Made by a program: the position numbers and the translations under genes
Source of the DNA: Nocardia concava NBRC 100430
GTDB taxonomy: Bacteria > Actinomycetota > Actinomycetes > Mycobacteriales > Mycobacteriaceae
NCBI RefSeq assembly: GCF_000308815.1
Contig: NZ_BAFX01000010.1
Coordinates: 21,976-85,975 of the forward strand
Direction: 5' to 3'
Length of the DNA: 64,000 nt
Shown here: piece after piece, positions 47,929-56,627 of the stretch
Position numbering within the stretch: the first letter of the stretch is position 1
Layout: each line of letters opens with the position of its first letter
Notes under the pieces: generated by a model
Told to the model about the DNA's origin: nothing
What the model saw: only the letters and a program-made list of their open reading frames with translations
The model's database searches: none

Positions 47929-48756
47929 CTAGTGGGCGGCCAGTTCCCCGGCGACCGGATCGGCGCCGTGCTGCACCAGCCAGTCCAGTGGGAAGTCGGG
48001 GCTGAACCGCGACATCACCTGTGTCAGTTCGGCTTTCTGCTCCTCGGTCAGCGTCGCGGCACCACCGCCGATGCGAGCCACCGCCTCCCGGAACATCAGC
48101 AGGTAGCGCCGCTGGTCGTCGAAGAACCGCACGTCACCCGACGGCCCGTGGCCCGGATACAGCGTCAGGCCGGACAGTTCGGCCGAGACCTCGTCCAGTG
48201 CGGCCAACCACTGCGACGAATGCCCATCGGTGAGATAGGAATGCACCCCGGCGAAGGCCAGATCGCCGATGAAGGCGACCCGCTGCCCTTCGGCCTCGAC
48301 CACGATGTAGGTGTCGGCGTGGCTCTCGGCCGGACCGACATCGGTGACCGTCAACCGCAACCCGTCGATCTCCACCGTCTCGCCACTGGCGAGCAGGTGC
48401 TCCGGCACCCGGTAGCGATCCGGCCACTGATCCCCGTACACCGGACCCCATTGTGCGCGTTTGGCTTCGGCGCTGTCGGCGATGACCTTCGCGACCGCCG
48501 CGGTGGCATACACCGGAACATCGTCGGGCACGACGTAGGGCAGCCCGTTGAAGTGGTCGGGGTGCGGATGGGTGACGAAGGCGGCCCGCAGCGGTTTGCC
48601 CAGCGCCGCGACACGCGCGGCGAGCGCCTGCGCATCGGAGACAAGCAGATTCGCGTCGATCAGCACGACGGATTCGGCCGTCTCGATGAGGTAGCTGTTG
48701 ACGAAGATGCCCGGTTCGGACGCGGTGTAGGTATGCACGCGGAATGCGCTGCTCAT
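47929..48756 (-). CDS. Metallo-beta-lactamase-fold hydrolase
   Basis: A 275-residue MBL-fold protein. The metal motif is THPHPDHFNG, with further ligands in ESHADTY, FIGDLAF and YPGHGPSG. It has no signal peptide and an extra C-terminal helical segment. The substrate is unknown (thioester, lactone or ester). It precedes the AraC-type gene on the same strand. A perfect inverted repeat lies 66 bp upstream of its start. Confidence 0.75.
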   Translation of the reverse strand: MSSAFRVHTYTASEPGIFVNSYLIETAESVVLIDANLLVSDAQALAARVAALGKPLRAAFVTHPHPDHFNGLPYVVPDDVPVYATAAVAKVIADSAEAKRAQWGPVYGDQWPDRYRVPEHLLASGETVEIDGLRLTVTDVGPAESHADTYIVVEAEGQRVAFIGDLAFAGVHSYLTDGHSSQWLAALDEVSAELSGLTLYPGHGPSGDVRFFDDQRRYLLMFREAVARIGGGAATLTEEQKAELTQVMSRFSPDFPLDWLVQHGADPVAGELAAH

Positions 48757-48821
48757 GATCTTTCGGTTCCTTCCATTACGGTGGATCCGAAGGTAGGCCG
48801 CCCCGAAAACGGCGGCAATAA

Positions 48822-48837
48822 GGCACTTTCAAGTGCC
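48822..48837. promoter_or_regulatory. Perfect 16-bp inverted repeat upstream of the MBL-fold gene
   Basis: GGCACTT, TC, AAGTGCC. It is a candidate operator or short hairpin in the promoter of the gene starting at 48756; the cognate regulator is not known. Confidence 0.45.
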
Positions 48838-48883
48838 CATGGCCAGCCCCCTCGAACTACTCGCCCCCGACCGGACATGCGAA

Positions 48884-48913
48884 AGCCCGCCCGGTCGGCA
48901 TTCCGGGCGGGCT
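48884..48913 (-). terminator. Terminator hairpin after the nitroreductase gene
   Basis: AGCCCGCCCGG and CCGGGCGGGCT form an 11-bp perfect stem with an 8-nt loop. On the minus strand the stem is followed by TTTC. It lies 13 bp downstream of the nitroreductase stop. Confidence 0.8.
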
Positions 48914-48926
48914 GATCGACCCGTGG

Positions 48927-49538
48927 TCAGGCCACGCTGACGACCTGGTCGTAGCCGAGGCGGGGCGAGCGGGGGAACCAGGCGTCCGGGCCCGGCTTGC
49001 CGATATTGACCACGACCAGGGAGGCGACATCGCCGGCGGGGAAGAAGTCGCGGTCGACGCCGGCGGCGTCGAAGCCGTTCATCGGGCCGGCGGCCAGGCC
49101 CGCGGCGCGGATGGCCAGGATGAAGTAGCCGACCTGGATAAGGGCGTTGAAACGGGCCGAGTGGGCGCGCACTTCGGGATCGGCGAAGTAGTCCTTCGCG
49201 TCGGGGGCATGGGGGAAGACCGTCGGCAGATGGTCGTGGAAGTTCAGATCCGCGGCCAGGATCGCGGTCAGCGGGGCGGCGGCGGTCTTGGGCTTGTTGT
49301 TGTCGAGCATGTGGGTGACCAGGCGGGCCCGGGCCTCGGGCGTGCGGACCAGGACGATGCGCAGCGGCTGCTGGTTCATCGAGGTGGGTGCGTACTTGGC
49401 CAGCTCGTAGATCTCACGGAACTGCTCGTCGGTGACCGGCTCGTCGGTGAACGTATTGGCGGTGCGGGCCTCGCGGAAGAGCAGATCCTGCGCCTCCGCG
49501 GCGAGGGCGAGCCGGGTGTCCGATTGGGCGGTGCTCAT
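48927..49538 (-). CDS. Nitroreductase-family protein (RutE/malonic semialdehyde reductase-like)
   Basis: A 203-residue FMN-dependent nitroreductase fold. The NAD(P)H/FMN motifs include LFREARTANTFTDEPV, YAPTSMNQQPLRIVLV and GLAAGPMNGFDAAGVD, the last typical of RutE-like proteins. The start ATG 49538 has AAGGAG upstream. It lies next to polyketide tailoring genes, where such enzymes can reduce quinones; that role is inferred. Confidence 0.8.
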   Translation of the reverse strand: MSTAQSDTRLALAAEAQDLLFREARTANTFTDEPVTDEQFREIYELAKYAPTSMNQQPLRIVLVRTPEARARLVTHMLDNNKPKTAAAPLTAILAADLNFHDHLPTVFPHAPDAKDYFADPEVRAHSARFNALIQVGYFILAIRAAGLAAGPMNGFDAAGVDRDFFPAGDVASLVVVNIGKPGPDAWFPRSPRLGYDQVVSVA

Positions 49539-49569
49539 GTGATTCTCCTTGGGACAGGCTGTATTTCGG

Positions 49570-49989
49570 TCAGTCGTGGGAAACTCGGCGGGAGCGGGTC
49601 AGGAGGGCGCCGTCGACGCGCACCAGCACGTCGTGCACCACGCAACTGGGGTTGATCTCCGGCGCCTTGCCGGGGCGGATCTTCACCACCAGGCAGTAGG
49701 AGGTGGCGATGATGCTGCCGTCGTCCTGCGGCCGCAGATCGGTCATGCCGAACCAGTGCCGCCGCTGCATGGGATCGGCCTCGAAGCGCTTGTGGAACGC
49801 GACGAGGTCGGTGATGATCCCGGCCCGGGTGCGCGCCGGCGGGCGCCCGGGGGTGTGCTCGAATTCCGCGTCCTCGGTGAAGGTTTGCGCGTAACCGGGG
49901 ATGTCCCGGTTGTCGAGCCGCTGCATCTGGTCGGCGTAGAACTGCTGGACCTCGGCATACAGCTCGGCGCGGCTGGCGACGGTGGTCAT
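49570..49989 (-). CDS. SnoaL-like/NTF2-fold protein, probable polyketide tailoring
   Basis: A 139-residue cone-shaped NTF2-like protein: an N-terminal helix (VQQFYADQMQRLDNRDIPGYAQTFTEDAEFEH) and beta-rich C-terminal half. In aromatic polyketide clusters this fold acts as cyclase, hydroxylase partner or hydrolase. ATG 49989 follows GAGGAG. It is divergent from the ketoreductase gene with a SARP-type repeat between them, so it probably belongs to the cluster. Confidence 0.7.
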   Translation of the reverse strand: MTTVASRAELYAEVQQFYADQMQRLDNRDIPGYAQTFTEDAEFEHTPGRPPARTRAGIITDLVAFHKRFEADPMQRRHWFGMTDLRPQDDGSIIATSYCLVVKIRPGKAPEINPSCVVHDVLVRVDGALLTRSRRVSHD

Positions 49990-50065
49990 GCTGGCTCCTC
50001 GAATGCTGTTGTGCCTGCCTCGGATTCGGCGGGCCGCGACTGCGGTCCACCGTGTCCGACCCCGC

Positions 50066-50083
50066 TCGAGCCTTGGTCGAGCC
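50066..50083. promoter_or_regulatory. SARP box: TCGAGCC pair, 11-bp spacing
   Basis: TCGAGCC (50066) and TCGAGCC (50077) separated by 4 bp in the divergent promoter of the ketoreductase and SnoaL-like genes. Exact 11-bp heptamer repeats of TCGAG type are the recognised signature of SARP activators such as ActII-ORF4. Confidence 0.8.
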
Positions 50084-50161
50084 GGTTTGACCGGAGCTAT
50101 AGGTCCGGCGGCCAGGCTGAATCCGCAACGCCGAACCGGACACCCCATCGATGGAGGAGAA

Positions 50162-50944
50162 ATGACCACAGCTCAACGCGTCGCGCTGGTCACCGGCGCG
50201 ACCAGTGGAATGGGCCTCGCCATCACCGAGAGCTTTGCCGCCCAGGGCATCTCGGTTTTCATCTGCGCGCGCGATCAGCAGCGCCTGCTCGACACCACCA
50301 AACGACTGCAGGACGAGGGCCACGCGGTGGACGGCATCACCTGCGATGTCCGCGACGCCACCCAGGTCCGCGAATACGTCGACGCCGCCGTCGAGCGCTT
50401 CGGCCCCGTCGACATCCTGGTCAACAATGCCGGCCGCAGCGGCGGCGGCGAAACGGCGCAGATCACCGACGAATTGTGGCTGGACGTGGTCAACACCAAC
50501 CTGCACAGCGTCTTCTTCGCCACCAAGGCCGCGCTCACCGCCGGCGGCATGCTCGAACGCGGCAGCGGCCGCATCGTCAATATCGCCTCCACCGGCGGCA
50601 AACAGGGCGTGGTGCACGGCGCGCCCTACTCGGCCTCCAAGCACGGCGTCGTCGGGTTCACCAAGGCGCTGGGGCTGGAATTGGCCAAGACCGGCATCAC
50701 CGTCAATGCCGTCTGCCCGGGATTCGTGGAAACCCCCATGGCCGAACGGGTTCGGGAGGTGTACTCGGGAATCTGGGGCGTCGACACCGACGAGGTGCAC
50801 GCCCGGGTGAGCGCCCGCGTCCCCATCGGGCGCTACGTCGAGCCCACCGAGGTGGCGGCCATGGTCGACTATCTGGTCGGCCCGGGGGCCGCCGCCGTCA
50901 CCGCCCAGGCGATGAATGTCTGTGGCGGACTGGGCAACTACTGA
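50162..50944 (+). CDS. ActIII-like polyketide ketoreductase (C9 KR)
   Basis: A 260-residue short-chain dehydrogenase closely matching ActIII by eye. The NADPH motif is TGATSGMG (10-17); catalytic Ser/Tyr/Lys lie in NIASTGGKQGVVHGAPYSASKHG; the tail AAVTAQAMNVCGGLGNY is ActIII-like. It reduces the C9 carbonyl of a nascent poly-beta-keto chain. ATG 50162 has GGAGGAG upstream. It is the only core biosynthetic gene on this strand and has its own SARP box. Confidence 0.92.
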   Translation: MTTAQRVALVTGATSGMGLAITESFAAQGISVFICARDQQRLLDTTKRLQDEGHAVDGITCDVRDATQVREYVDAAVERFGPVDILVNNAGRSGGGETAQITDELWLDVVNTNLHSVFFATKAALTAGGMLERGSGRIVNIASTGGKQGVVHGAPYSASKHGVVGFTKALGLELAKTGITVNAVCPGFVETPMAERVREVYSGIWGVDTDEVHARVSARVPIGRYVEPTEVAAMVDYLVGPGAAAVTAQAMNVCGGLGNY

Positions 50945-50981
50945 TCGGTGTGCGTGCCGGCGCACGTCGAGGAACCCCCGT

Positions 50982-51362
50982 TCAAGGATGAATGATGCGG
51001 CGCCAGGCAAGAATTCGGCGCTGGGTCCGGCCGTCGACCTGGGCGGCGCCGATGAGCGTGAGCTCATCGCCGCTCAGCGTCAGCTGCCGGACCTGTTCGG
51101 TGCCCGCCCACGCCGGATTCGAGCACACGCTGATCGCGTGCACGACCTCGGCGCCGCGCAGCCGCCAAGTGCCGGCGTAGCCCATGAACCGGACGGCCGC
51201 GGCGGTCGTGTCGGTGCGCATCATGCTCACCGACATATGGCCGCAGGATTCGTAGATCAGCAGGCCGCGCGGCCAATCGCCGAGCGGCCCTTGGCTTTTG
51301 ACATCGTTGTCGTCGATGTCGTAGTAGGAGCGCAATTCCCAGGCGCCGATGAGGTCAGTCAT
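50982..51362 (-). CDS. Lipocalin-like small protein
   Basis: A 126-residue beta-rich protein beginning MTDLIGAWELRSYYD, with GLLIYESCGHMSVSMMR and YAGTWRLRG, as in the lipocalin-like domain of some fungal and bacterial polyketide tailoring proteins. It likely binds or isomerises a small hydrophobic ligand. A GTG 9 bp upstream is the other start. It is convergent with the ketoreductase. Confidence 0.65.
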   Translation of the reverse strand: MTDLIGAWELRSYYDIDDNDVKSQGPLGDWPRGLLIYESCGHMSVSMMRTDTTAAAVRFMGYAGTWRLRGAEVVHAISVCSNPAWAGTEQVRQLTLSGDELTLIGAAQVDGRTQRRILAWRRIIHP

Positions 51363-51411
51363 GCACCCCACGATGGTTGTGCGCCCTAAAGTCGCGCTCG
51401 AGGCGCAGCGC

Positions 51412-51903
51412 TCAGGGGCGCGGGATGCCGCGGGCGAAGTCGTAGGCGGTCCGGATCAATCGCCACACCACGTCCACCTCCTCGGCGTCGCGCGGCCCGT
51501 ACACCATGAGCAACGTCGGCGGCAGATATCCCCGCCGCGCCATCGGATGCTGTTCGGCCCAGCCCTGTTCGATGGCCTCGAGCGCGACCGACCCGGGCAG
51601 GCACAGGTGCAGACTGCCGTCACCGCGCCCGTGCAGATGCGCGAATTCGGTTCCGGCCACGAAGGCGTGTTCGGGCCCGCGAGCCAGCTCGGGCAGCAGA
51701 TACAGCGCGCGCGTGTCGGGCAGCGAGACCCGGCTGCGGCCGACCTGGGTGCCCGGCAGGTTGATCATCCGCGCCCACAGGGCTTCCTGCAGATCCGGGG
51801 GCGCGATATCGGAAAGCTGCTGATGGGGATTGTGCGGCCGCGTCCGGGGCCGTTCGCCGCCGCGTCGCGGGAGGTCGAGCCGGTCGGTTGCTGTCACGGT
51901 CAT
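51412..51903 (-). CDS. Luciferase-domain (DUF5519-like) protein
   Basis: A 163-residue protein. EFAHLHGRGDGSLHLCLP, GWAEQHPMARRG and MVYGPRDAEEVDVVWRL match the small luciferase-domain family seen widely in bacteria; no enzymatic role is established. It is divergent from an HxlR regulator with a direct repeat between, so it is a likely target of that regulator. Confidence 0.65.
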   Translation of the reverse strand: MTVTATDRLDLPRRGGERPRTRPHNPHQQLSDIAPPDLQEALWARMINLPGTQVGRSRVSLPDTRALYLLPELARGPEHAFVAGTEFAHLHGRGDGSLHLCLPGSVALEAIEQGWAEQHPMARRGYLPPTLLMVYGPRDAEEVDVVWRLIRTAYDFARGIPRP

Positions 51904-51951
51904 CGCTGTGCTCCTTTCGGTTTCGCACTTTGTCGAACCGCCTGGTCACAC

Positions 51952-51981
51952 AGTAGTTTCCAAAGTATAGTAGTTACCAAA
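51952..51981. promoter_or_regulatory. HxlR-type operator: 13-bp direct repeat
   Basis: AGTAGTTTCCAAA (51952-51964) and AGTAGTTACCAAA (51969-51981), 17 bp apart, are AT-rich against GC-rich surroundings. They end 22 bp before the HxlR start and lie upstream of the divergent luciferase-domain gene. Confidence 0.65.
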
Positions 51982-52003
51982 TGGAAAGTATGCGGGAGTC
52001 GCC

Positions 52004-52372
52004 ATGACGGACGTCACACCTGCCGCGGTGGATCCTTGCCCGATCACACCGGTGGTCGATCTCTTCTTCGGCCGCTGGTCGACCCAGGTGCTGTGGGTAC
52101 TCACCCATCACGGCCGGATGCGCTTCAACGAAGTGCTGCAACGCATTCCGGGCCTCACCCCGAAGGTGCTGACGCAGCGGTTGCGCCAGCTCGAACGCGA
52201 CGGGCTGCTGGTGCGCACCTACTACGCGGAGGTGCCGCCACGGGTGGAGTACGAGGCCACCGCGCTGGCCGAGACCCTCTCACCGGTGTTCAACAGCCTC
52301 ACCCAATGGTCCGAGCAGCATCTCGGGGCGGTGCTCGACGCCCGGGCGGCCTACGACGCCGCCGAGGGCTGA
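52004..52372 (+). CDS. HxlR-family transcriptional regulator
   Basis: A 122-residue MarR-like winged helix of the HxlR type. CPITPVVDLFFGRWSTQVLWVL is the family opening, and FNEVLQRIPGLTPKVLTQRLRQLERDGLL is the recognition HTH. Cys12 (DPCP) could serve as a redox switch, as in several HxlR proteins. It is divergent from the luciferase-domain gene. Confidence 0.87.
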   Translation: MTDVTPAAVDPCPITPVVDLFFGRWSTQVLWVLTHHGRMRFNEVLQRIPGLTPKVLTQRLRQLERDGLLVRTYYAEVPPRVEYEATALAETLSPVFNSLTQWSEQHLGAVLDARAAYDAAEG

Positions 52373-52398
52373 GCTGTGACGCCGCCGGGGGCTCTGAC

Positions 52399-53160
52399 TT
52401 ATGAGGCCGCGGAGGGCTGAACCGCCAATTCCAGCAGATGCCCGGCCAATTCGCGCGGCATGGTGATCATGCAATCGTGTCCGGTAGGCAGCAGCTTGAG
52501 CCGTTCGGCGGGCAGATCCGCGGGCGGCAGCGTGCGCGGCATGGCCGCGCGCATGGCCTGGAACTCCGCACCGCCCCCGGTGCAGTGGACATGAGTCACC
52601 GGAATCTCCTGCAGCGCACCGGGATTGCGCAGCACCATGGGCTCGGTGAACGTCTTCAGCGACTGCGGGGTGAGCATCGAGGCCAGCCAGCTCAGATCCG
52701 CCTCGTCGGTGACCCCGTAGAGCCCGCCCTCGCCCATCGGCTCGGTCTGCGCGGGAACGCGCCAGCCGTCACCGAATTCGGCCGCCAGGGCGGTGAAGGC
52801 GTCGACCATGGGCCCCATGATGTCCGCGACCGCCTCGCCGTCGCGCGGGACGAAGGTGTCGACATAGACCAGCTCCGCCACCCGGTCGGGTAGCGCATCA
52901 GCGAGCGCGGTGACGACGATGCCGGCATAGCTGTGGCCGACCAGCACGAGATCGCGCAGGTCGGCAGTGCGCACCAGCTCGACCAGATCCTCGACGTGGG
53001 TGCCGAGCCCGACCTCGGGTCCGAGCAACTCGGCGCGTTCGCCGAGGCCGACCAGCGAGGGGGTCAGCACCCGGTGCCCGGCGGCACTCAGCAGCGGCGC
53101 CACCCGCTGCCAAGCCCAACCGCCGTGGAACGCACCGGGAACGAGCAGATAGGTGGCCAT
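52399..53160 (-). CDS. Alpha/beta hydrolase (EstC-like) in polyketide operon
   Basis: A 253-residue hydrolase. ATYLLVPGAFHGGWAWQ carries the oxyanion HG, VGHSYAGIVV the nucleophile Ser, and a C-terminal His lies in LLPTGHDCMI. The start ATG 53160 overlaps the stop of the FAD monooxygenase (TGATG). Last gene of the KS-alpha operon; may release or cleave a polyketide ester (inferred). Confidence 0.8.
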   Translation of the reverse strand: MATYLLVPGAFHGGWAWQRVAPLLSAAGHRVLTPSLVGLGERAELLGPEVGLGTHVEDLVELVRTADLRDLVLVGHSYAGIVVTALADALPDRVAELVYVDTFVPRDGEAVADIMGPMVDAFTALAAEFGDGWRVPAQTEPMGEGGLYGVTDEADLSWLASMLTPQSLKTFTEPMVLRNPGALQEIPVTHVHCTGGGAEFQAMRAAMPRTLPPADLPAERLKLLPTGHDCMITMPRELAGHLLELAVQPSAAS

Positions 53161-54428
53161 CACTTCTCCTGTGTCATCGCTTCGAGGCGGGGCGTGTCGG
53201 GGGTGGAGGGAACGCGAGGTTCGGGCACGTGTTCGGGCCGGACGCCGAGTCCGATCACCCGCGCGACCACATGCGCCAGCCCGGGGAACCGGCGCAGCAG
53301 CCGCGCCAGCAGCGGCTTGTCGGTGCCGGGTCGTTCGGCGCTGGGATAGAGGTCGGTGAGCAACCGCAGTTGCGCGAATTGCACGACGCGCATGGGCAAT
53401 TCGCGGCGCTGCTGGACCGCGCGCAACTGCGCGGTAGTGGGTGTGCCACCCGCCCGCAGGGTCGGTGCCAGCATCCGGGCGGCGGCTATCGCGTCCTGGA
53501 CAGCGAGGTTGATCCCGACCCCGCCCGCCGGTGACATGGCATGCGCGGCATCACCGATGGCCAGCAGGCCGGGCCGGTACCAGTCCCGCAGCCGGTCGAC
53601 TCGGACGTCGAGCGGTTTGACCGCGTCCCAGTCGCCGATCTCGGCAGTCAGCGCCGCGGTCAACGACGGGTAGATGGCGGCGATCTCGGCCCGGAACGCG
53701 TCGAGGCCTCTCGCGCGCACGGCCTCGAACCCGCCCTTGGGAATCATGTAGGCGACCTGTAGGTACTCGTCGCGATCGATACAGACGATGAAGAAGTCCC
53801 GGCCGCTGCGCACCGCCGGCAGTCGTTCGCCTTCCGGCTTGCTCACCCGGAACCACAGCACGTCCATGGGCGCGCGGCTGGCCGCGACCTCGAGCAGCTC
53901 ATGCTGTCGCACCAGCGAATTGCGCCCGTCGGCGGCGATGACGAGTCGACTTCGCACCTCGAGCACGGCCTCGGGGGTGCGGGCGCGCAGCCCGGTGACC
54001 GTCCCGTCGCGCTCGGTCAGCTCGGTCGCCTCCGCCTGCTGGATCAGCCGGAAATTCGGGTAGCGGCAGGCTGATTCGGCAAGGAAGTTGAGCACATCCC
54101 ATTGCGGCATGAAGGCCACGAACGGGAATCGTCCCGGCAGCCTGCGGAAGTCGGCGAAGGTGACCGGCCCCATCGCCGTCGCCATCGGCAACTGCGGCAG
54201 TTCGACGTGCGGGAGCTTCAGGAACTCCTCGGCCAGCCCGAGCTCGTCGAGCGCCATGAGCGTCGAGGGATGCACGGTGTCGCCGCGGAAGTCGCGCAGA
54301 AAGTCCGGATGCTTCTCCAGCACCAGCACATTCGCGCCCGCGCGGGCGAACAGCAGCCCGGCCATCAATCCGGCCGGTCCGCCACCGGCCACGCACACGT
54401 CGACGTCTTCGCTACTCACGCCCAGCAT
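53160..54428 (-). CDS. FAD-dependent aromatic hydroxylase/monooxygenase
   Basis: A 422-residue PHBH-fold flavoprotein. DVCVAGGGPAGLMAGL is the dinucleotide motif, RLVIAADGRNSLVR the DG motif and LLAIGDAAHAMSPAGGVGINLAVQDA the FAD ribityl motif. It would hydroxylate an aromatic ring of the polyketide. ATG 54428 overlaps the upstream stop by 13 bp; GTG 54419 would give a GTGA junction. Confidence 0.85.
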   Translation of the reverse strand: MLGVSSEDVDVCVAGGGPAGLMAGLLFARAGANVLVLEKHPDFLRDFRGDTVHPSTLMALDELGLAEEFLKLPHVELPQLPMATAMGPVTFADFRRLPGRFPFVAFMPQWDVLNFLAESACRYPNFRLIQQAEATELTERDGTVTGLRARTPEAVLEVRSRLVIAADGRNSLVRQHELLEVAASRAPMDVLWFRVSKPEGERLPAVRSGRDFFIVCIDRDEYLQVAYMIPKGGFEAVRARGLDAFRAEIAAIYPSLTAALTAEIGDWDAVKPLDVRVDRLRDWYRPGLLAIGDAAHAMSPAGGVGINLAVQDAIAAARMLAPTLRAGGTPTTAQLRAVQQRRELPMRVVQFAQLRLLTDLYPSAERPGTDKPLLARLLRRFPGLAHVVARVIGLGVRPEHVPEPRVPSTPDTPRLEAMTQEK

Positions 54429-55348
54429 TGCGGCACCTGCCCGCCGTTGTAGGCGACCATCTCGTCGAAGATGGCCAGAACATCCAGTGGCACACCGATT
54501 TCCGGGGAATCCAGCTCGGCGTAGGCGACGTGCAAGTTGCCCACGATCCGCTCGGCGTCGATCAGCTCCTCGAACTCGCCCAGCTCCACCTGTGAGGCCA
54601 GTTCGAGCGGGGTGAGACGCAGCGACTTGCCTTCCACCGCAAGGCTTTCGATCCAGTTCAGATAGCGAACGGTCTGGACGAGGATCTCCGGCCCCGCCAC
54701 CGGTCCGTGCCCGGCCACCACGGTCCGCGCGCCCAGCGCGGTGAGCCTGCGCAGCGCGTCGAGAGTGCCGCGGACCGAACCGAACAGGCAGAACGGCGCG
54801 GCCCCGGACATCACGACATCACCGGCGAAGAGCACCTTCTCCTCGGGCAGCCAGGCCACCACATCGTTGGTGGTGTGCGCGGCCGGACCGACGTGGATGA
54901 GTTCGACCCGCCGCTCCCCCACCCACACCGTCACCCGATCACTGAAGGTGAGGGTGGGCAGGGTGACTCGGACATCGCCCCACTCCACCTGCGGCCACAG
55001 CTGGGTCAGCGCCAGCCCGGTGTCGATCATCTCCGACCGGATCCGATCGTGGGCGACGACCGTTGCCGCGCCACCGAACTGATGATTGCCGAAGTTGTGG
55101 TCGCCGTGGTGATGGGTGTTGAGAATGGTGCGGCCCGGACCGCCCGCATGCCGGTCGACGAACTCGGCCAGCGCGCGGGTGCGGCCCTCGGTGGCGAGGG
55201 TGTCGATCACCAGCGCACCGTCGCGCCCGGCGACCACCCCGGCATTGCTGACGCACCACCCGCCGCGATCGTGGGTGTAGGCGAAGACATCCTCGGCCAC
55301 CTCGCGCACCACCGGTCGCGCGAGGGGCCGGGCTCCGGTGGCGGTCAT
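54416..55348 (-). CDS. Metallo-beta-lactamase-fold protein, possible polyketide cyclase/thioesterase
   Basis: A 310-residue MBL-fold protein with NTHHHGDHNFG, VGPAAHTTNDVVAW, LFAGDVV and VVAGHGPV. MBL-fold proteins act as second-ring cyclase/thioesterase in aromatic polyketide paths (ActIV is the known case), so a similar role is possible here. ATG 55348 overlaps the aromatase stop by 4 bp. No other second-ring cyclase is seen in the window. Confidence 0.75.
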   Translation of the reverse strand: MTATGARPLARPVVREVAEDVFAYTHDRGGWCVSNAGVVAGRDGALVIDTLATEGRTRALAEFVDRHAGGPGRTILNTHHHGDHNFGNHQFGGAATVVAHDRIRSEMIDTGLALTQLWPQVEWGDVRVTLPTLTFSDRVTVWVGERRVELIHVGPAAHTTNDVVAWLPEEKVLFAGDVVMSGAAPFCLFGSVRGTLDALRRLTALGARTVVAGHGPVAGPEILVQTVRYLNWIESLAVEGKSLRLTPLELASQVELGEFEELIDAERIVGNLHVAYAELDSPEIGVPLDVLAIFDEMVAYNGGQVPQCWA

Positions 55349-56298
55349 CGCGGTGACTTCGTGGTCTCGGCCCGGCGGTCGGCGAGCTCCCGGACCCCGC
55401 ACAGCAGGGTGTTGCGGCTGTTGGTGCCCAGGGCCTTGGCCAGATAGGCGCGTGCGTCGGCGAGAGTGGTGTGCGCGCCGAGGGTTTCGCGCGCCACCTC
55501 CGGGTTGATCGCGACCAGGTGCCGGGCGGTGACCACGGCGCCGTCGGCGCTGTCGGCGAATTCCCAACTGCCGCTGTGGCCGAACAGCATGGCCGGCGGC
55601 AGCAGCTGCTTGTAGTCGATGCGCTCGCCGGGCACGCAGATGCGGATCGACCGGGTGGTGTGCGGGACACCGCCGGCGGTGACGGTGTCCATCTCCATGA
55701 GCTGCACGCCCGGCTCGTCCTCGGTCAGCTCCACCCGGCCGACGTGCGGGACGTGGTCGGGCCAGCGGTCGCTGCGATAGACGAAGTCGTAGAGTTCCGC
55801 GGCCGGGGCATCCAGGACCACCTTGTCCTCGAAGGTGTGCAGCACCTGCGACACCGGGTATCCCAGTTCCGCGATGCGGGCCAGCGTGGCAAGTTCGGTG
55901 ACGCTGTTGCGGTCCACCGCGTCCGCGATCGCCTCCTGATCACCACCCGGGATCACCGAGAAGTGATGGTCCAGTGTGATTTTCGTGCTGCGGGCTCCGA
56001 CCTCCTCGAAGGTCCACTGCCCGCCCATGGTGGCGATCGGGGCCGCGGTGCGCTCCTGTTCGAAGGTGATCCGGTGCTGCCGGTCCACGAACTCGCGGCG
56101 CGAGGTCCAGTTCTTCACCTCGCCGTTGACCGTCGCCCACAGCCGGAACCGCTCCTGCTCGGGCGTGCGATCCAGGTGCCGGACCAGCACACTCGGCTCG
56201 AAAATGACCGGCCAATAGGACACATCGGCGACCAGGCGATAGACATCCGGCAGCGCCGCCGCCACCACCCGGTGATGACTCATCCGGAAGGCGCTCAT
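55345..56298 (-). CDS. Aromatase/cyclase, two START/Bet v1-type domains
   Basis: A 317-residue didomain aromatase/cyclase. Two related START-like domains are visible (about 5-145 and 155-300), each with a YRLVADVSYWPVIFEP- or YDFVYRSDRWPDHVPH-type stretch. Didomain ARO/CYC enzymes aromatise the first ring of ketoreduced chains, in line with the ActIII-like ketoreductase. ATG 56298 overlaps the ACP stop (ATGA). Confidence 0.87.
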   Translation of the reverse strand: MSAFRMSHHRVVAAALPDVYRLVADVSYWPVIFEPSVLVRHLDRTPEQERFRLWATVNGEVKNWTSRREFVDRQHRITFEQERTAAPIATMGGQWTFEEVGARSTKITLDHHFSVIPGGDQEAIADAVDRNSVTELATLARIAELGYPVSQVLHTFEDKVVLDAPAAELYDFVYRSDRWPDHVPHVGRVELTEDEPGVQLMEMDTVTAGGVPHTTRSIRICVPGERIDYKQLLPPAMLFGHSGSWEFADSADGAVVTARHLVAINPEVARETLGAHTTLADARAYLAKALGTNSRNTLLCGVRELADRRAETTKSPR

Positions 56299-56552
56299 AC
56301 CGCACCCGCCAGCTGGCCGTTGACGATGCCGATCAGCTCGGCCGGGGTCTTCACCTCGACGAGCCGGTCCTCGGGGATCTTCACCCCGAAGTCGCGCTCG
56401 ATGCGCGAGGCCGTCTCGATCAGGGCCAGCGAGTCGTAGCCGAGTTCCTCGAACCCGACCTCGGAGATATCGCCGGCCAGCTCCGGGGCGGATTCGTCGC
56501 CGCCGGCGCACTCCACCAGAATCCGCCGCAGTTCGTCGATGGTCATGGACAT
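56295..56552 (-). CDS. Type II PKS acyl carrier protein
   Basis: An 85-residue ACP. ELGYDSLALIE carries the phosphopantetheine Ser41. Small, acidic and helical, as expected. ATG 56552 has GAGGAG upstream. It lies 75 bp downstream of the KS-beta gene and starts the coupled ACP-ARO-MBL-FAD-hydrolase block. No phosphopantetheinyl transferase gene is in the window. Confidence 0.93.
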   Translation of the reverse strand: MSMTIDELRRILVECAGGDESAPELAGDISEVGFEELGYDSLALIETASRIERDFGVKIPEDRLVEVKTPAELIGIVNGQLAGAV

Positions 56553-56627
56553 GATTGGCTCCTCGATTGTGCTGTTGCTCGGGCATTGGGTCTGTGCGAC
56601 ACCGTTATTGGTGTTCGTGCGACACCG

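Noticed and set aside
49549..50991. 480-codon frame across the SnoaL-like and ketoreductase genes
   Set aside because: It covers two better-supported genes in other frames and shows no domain.
52355..52420. Three imperfect copies of GACGCCGCCGAGGGCTGA at the 3' ends of hxlR and the hydrolase
   Set aside because: Short, degenerate and explained by local slippage in GC-rich DNA; no function supported.
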